Below, piece by piece: positions 6,061 to 7,483 of a DNA stretch of 7,483 nucleotides. The notes beneath the pieces are model-generated. The model did no database searches. It worked only from the letters and a program-made list of their open reading frames with translations, and was not told the DNA's origin. Each line of letters begins with the position of its first letter. Positions within the stretch are counted from its first letter, which is position 1. Made by a program: the position numbers and the translations under genes. The DNA comes from Bacillota bacterium (lineage in GTDB: Bacteria > Bacillota > Clostridia > Tissierellales > Peptoniphilaceae), in the NCBI GenBank assembly GCA_023418835.1, contig JAEZYW010000153.1, positions 1 through 7,483 of the forward strand, in the 5' to 3' direction.

Positions 6061-6142
6061 ATAAGGATCCCAATATTTTTATGGCTTTACTTTATCTTGC
6101 TTTTGATCAAAGTAAAGTTTCAAAAATATTTAAGACCCTTAT
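6061..6142 (-). repeat. 82-base near-continuous RNA hairpin upstream of the threonine dehydratase gene
   Basis: In the minus-strand RNA, 6142-6122 pairs with 6061-6080 over about 20 bp with a single bulged A. A short internal loop follows, then CTTTACTTT (6085-6093) pairs perfectly with AAAGTAAAG (6109-6117), and the apical loop has about 15 bases. Three pairs of the lower stem are G-U when read from the minus strand and would be A-C mismatches on the plus strand, so the structure fits RNA made in the direction of the flanking genes. The following sequence is T-rich but not a clean T-run, so termination is possible but atypical. It sits 22 bp after the stop of one gene and 80 bp before the start of the next. 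It may be a dispersed repeat, an RNase III site or an attenuator. Confidence 0.7.
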
Positions 6143-6164
6143 AATTTTTAAACTTTAGAATTTC

Positions 6165-6722
6165 CTATTTGTATTCCCTTTTAAGTATGGAAAAATTTTT
6201 TACATTGAGATATTCTCCATCCCTCAAGTAATGCTCCCTTTCAGTGCCCTCGTAAACCATTCCAGCTTTTTCCATCACTTTTCCAGAGCTGGGATTTGTA
6301 TCAAAGTGCTTGCCACAAACTTTATTATAGCCCTTAATTTCAAACAAATACTTAATTATAATTTTAAGAGCATCTGTGGCATATCCCATATTCCAGTATT
6401 CTTCCCCAATCCAATAACCAGCTTCACATCTTTTGTGAATTTGAGAGCAAATTAAACCAATACTTCCTACTAGTTTTTCAGTGTTTTTATCCACAATAGC
6501 CAAACTCATTTCCCTATCAGGATCGGAATAATTAATTTGATAAGTTATAAAATCGATGGCATCTTGTATTGTATAAGGATATGGAAGTGTGAGAGTGTTT
6601 TTATGGATTTTGTAGTTATCACAAAGATAAGCCACTCTGTCCGCATCTTCTAGTACAAAAGCCCTTAAAAGGATTCTCTCATTTTCTAATTTGAAATTTT
6701 TGTAATTTTTTAATTCTTCCAT
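6165..6722 (-). CDS. GNAT N-acetyltransferase, RimJ/RimL-like
   Basis: A 185-residue acetyl-CoA-dependent transferase of the Acetyltransf_3 (RimJ/RimL, protein-alanine) type. The N-terminal LENERILLRAFVLEDAD (12-28) is typical of the group. Strand beta-4 LVGSIGL (84-90) precedes motif A, YWIGEEYWNMGYATDALKII (103-122), whose NMGYAT forms the CoA pyrophosphate loop. Motif B is DTNPSSGKVMEKAGM (141-155), and Y.LRDGEY.NV..FSILK closes the domain. The ATG at 6722 has AGGAG eight bases upstream. It is 38 bp downstream of another GNAT gene with no terminator between, so they are probably co-transcribed although they belong to different subfamilies. Substrate unknown: ribosomal protein N-termini, small amines or antibiotics are all possible. 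Confidence 0.88.
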   Translation of the reverse strand: MEELKNYKNFKLENERILLRAFVLEDADRVAYLCDNYKIHKNTLTLPYPYTIQDAIDFITYQINYSDPDREMSLAIVDKNTEKLVGSIGLICSQIHKRCEAGYWIGEEYWNMGYATDALKIIIKYLFEIKGYNKVCGKHFDTNPSSGKVMEKAGMVYEGTEREHYLRDGEYLNVKNFSILKREYK

Positions 6723-6760
6723 ATAATTCGCTCCTAAGATTTTTTAAATATTATAAATAT

Positions 6761-7285
6761 CTAAAAGTTTTTTTCCATAATGTGACGGTCGCTATCGGCA
6801 TCGTAAAGTTTTTCTACTGTTTCGACAATCTTAAATCCAGAATTTTCGTATAATTTTATTGCCCCAATATTTTCCGGATCTACCGTCAATCTCACTTTTT
6901 TAAAACCTTGTTCTTCTACATTGTCGAGTACAATTCTCAAAAATTGACTTCCTATTGATTTTCCCCTGGCATCTTCTGAAATGGCAAAATCAGATAAATA
7001 TGCTAAATCGTCTACATCCCATGCCCTACTTAGGGCCGCTACTCCTTCAATTCTCTTTCTTTCTCCTTCTTGAAGAATAAAGACATTTCCGTAATATATT
7101 TGAAAAACTATTGAGAAGGCATCAAAGGTGTTTTCTCCAAAGTTTTCTTCTCCAAATTTTAATAATCTTTTAAGCCAAGGAAGATCGAAGTCTTGGAACT
7201 TATAGACTTTTAGATCATCATATCCTTCAACATTTTTTAAAAAGTATTCGTTAAATTTATCTACATATTCAAATGGTTTATCCAT
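6761..7285 (-). CDS. GNAT-family N-acetyltransferase
   Basis: A 174-residue protein with a GNAT domain in its second half. Strands around IEGVAALSRAW (79-89) and LSDFAISEDA lead into motif A, RGKSIGSQFL (107-116), the acetyl-CoA loop. DPENIGAIKLYENSGFKIV (136-154) is motif B. The first 60 residues are acidic and aromatic (EYVDKFNEYF, FDLPWLKRLLKF) and form a family-specific N-terminal region. The ATG at 7285 has GGAG eight bases upstream. Its 5' flank is short: the 3' end of a group II intron lies only about 73 bp upstream, so its native promoter may have been altered or the gene may be read from transcripts crossing the intron. The acceptor substrate cannot be inferred. Confidence 0.87.
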   Translation of the reverse strand: MDKPFEYVDKFNEYFLKNVEGYDDLKVYKFQDFDLPWLKRLLKFGEENFGENTFDAFSIVFQIYYGNVFILQEGERKRIEGVAALSRAWDVDDLAYLSDFAISEDARGKSIGSQFLRIVLDNVEEQGFKKVRLTVDPENIGAIKLYENSGFKIVETVEKLYDADSDRHIMEKNF

Positions 7286-7358
7286 AATTTATACTCCAAT
7301 AATTTATTTGTTATATAAATTAATGCCCTTAATATTTTTGTATAAAACAATAATTTTA

Positions 7359-7425
7359 ATCGAGTAGGGGAAATTAAAATTTCCCCTCTCACACCACACG
7401 TACGTACCGTTCGGTATACGGCGGT
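7359..7425 (-). ncRNA. Group II intron ribozyme domains V and VI
   Basis: Domain V spans 7425-7393: ACCGCCGTATACC pairs around a GAAC loop with GGTA..TAC.., leaving the conserved two-base bulge CG (7404-7403). The catalytic triad position reads CGC (7423-7421). Domain VI spans 7390-7362: GAG and AGGGGAAATT pair with the complementary strand, and one A (7365) bulges at the base, the expected branch point for lariat formation. The extra unpaired U at 7398 in domain V is discussed as a finding. Confidence 0.85.
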
Positions 7426-7483
7426 TCAATTAAATCTAACATTACGCCTGTGTTCATAGTAATCTAATGGACTTACTAAACCT
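7426..7483 (-). CDS. ltrA: Group II intron reverse transcriptase/maturase, C-terminal end (partial)
   Basis: Only the last 18 codons and the TGA are present; the gene enters from beyond 7483. The peptide GLVSPLDYYEHRRNVRFN matches the usual end of LtrA-type proteins, where a G(L/Y)xSxLDYY stretch closes the HNH/C-terminal region. The stop overlaps the first bases of domain V, the normal layout when the frame sits in domain IV and runs up to the ribozyme core. The full protein would have reverse transcriptase, maturase and often endonuclease domains that help splicing and retrohoming. Whether it is intact cannot be judged here. Confidence 0.8.
   Translation of the reverse strand, partial: GLVSPLDYYEHRRNVRFN

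Larger units (their letters stand above)
7359..7483 (-). mobile_element. Group II intron, 3' end (partial, runs off the window)
   Basis: The segment has, in order on the minus strand, the end of a maturase frame, a domain V hairpin, a domain VI hairpin with a bulged A, and the terminal TACTCGAT characteristic of many bacterial group II introns. The intron should end at 7359 with AT, seven bases counted from the branch-point A at 7365. The 5' end and most of the maturase gene lie outside. It is oriented with the downstream acetyltransferase genes. Confidence 0.88.

Noticed and set aside
6061..6142. Ordinary intrinsic terminator for the acetyltransferase gene
   Set aside because: The stem is much longer than usual and no uninterrupted T-run follows it on the minus strand. 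Termination is not excluded but is not the best description.
7286..7358. Promoter for the acetyltransferase gene at 7285
   Set aside because: TTGTTT, TATACA and TATAAC occur but none combine at 16-18 bp spacing. The strip is A/T-rich enough to give such boxes by chance.
7362..7390. Intrinsic terminator with AGGGGAAATT/AATTTCCCCT stem
   Set aside because: No T-run follows on either strand, and the bulged A, the TACTCGAT end and the adjacent domain V identify it as group II intron domain VI.

Overview
The window is low-GC DNA with strong GGAGG-type ribosome sites, short intergenic gaps and Firmicute-style intrinsic terminators. The protein set (SdpR/SdpI, NfsA-type flavin reductases, a hemerythrin, a short catabolic-type threonine dehydratase, a group II intron) suggests an anaerobic or microaerophilic Gram-positive bacterium, perhaps a Clostridia/Tissierellia relative such as Peptoniphilus or Anaerococcus. 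The genus is a guess from composition and gene content only. Every gene I can support lies on the minus strand, so transcription runs from high to low coordinates. All plus-strand open frames are shadows.

In transcription order: the right edge (7483 to 7359) is the 3' end of a group II intron. It holds the last 18 codons of its maturase, catalytic domain V, and domain VI with a bulged branch-point A. It ends about 70 bp before two unrelated GNAT acetyltransferase genes (7285-6761 and 6722-6165). A long, nearly continuous RNA hairpin (6142-6061) separates these from a threonine dehydratase (5980-5021). This is followed 12 bp later by an NfsA-type nitroreductase/flavin reductase (5008-4289) and, after a second long hairpin bracketed by a 13-bp direct repeat (4283-4132), by a paralogous nitroreductase (4083-3340). 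An intrinsic terminator (3333-3290) closes this block.

The next transcription unit (3214-1111) has an unrecognised 190-residue protein translationally coupled (ATGA overlap) to a hemerythrin HHE-domain protein, then an NAD(P)-dependent D-2-hydroxyacid dehydrogenase whose real start is a TTG behind a perfect ribosome site. It ends at a 15-bp-stem terminator (1098-1051).

The last unit is sdpR-sdpI (1001-98), an ArsR-family autorepressor overlapping a multi-pass membrane immunity/sensor protein. Its near-consensus promoter uses bases of the preceding terminator as its -35 and carries a palindromic operator candidate at the -10/start region. A terminator (63-34) follows. No SDP toxin gene lies in the window.

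The coding content is otherwise conventional. The items most worth a second look are the two long intergenic hairpins, the uncharacterised partner of the hemerythrin, and the group II intron end with an apparent one-base bulge in domain V. I see no convincing new multi-gene system.
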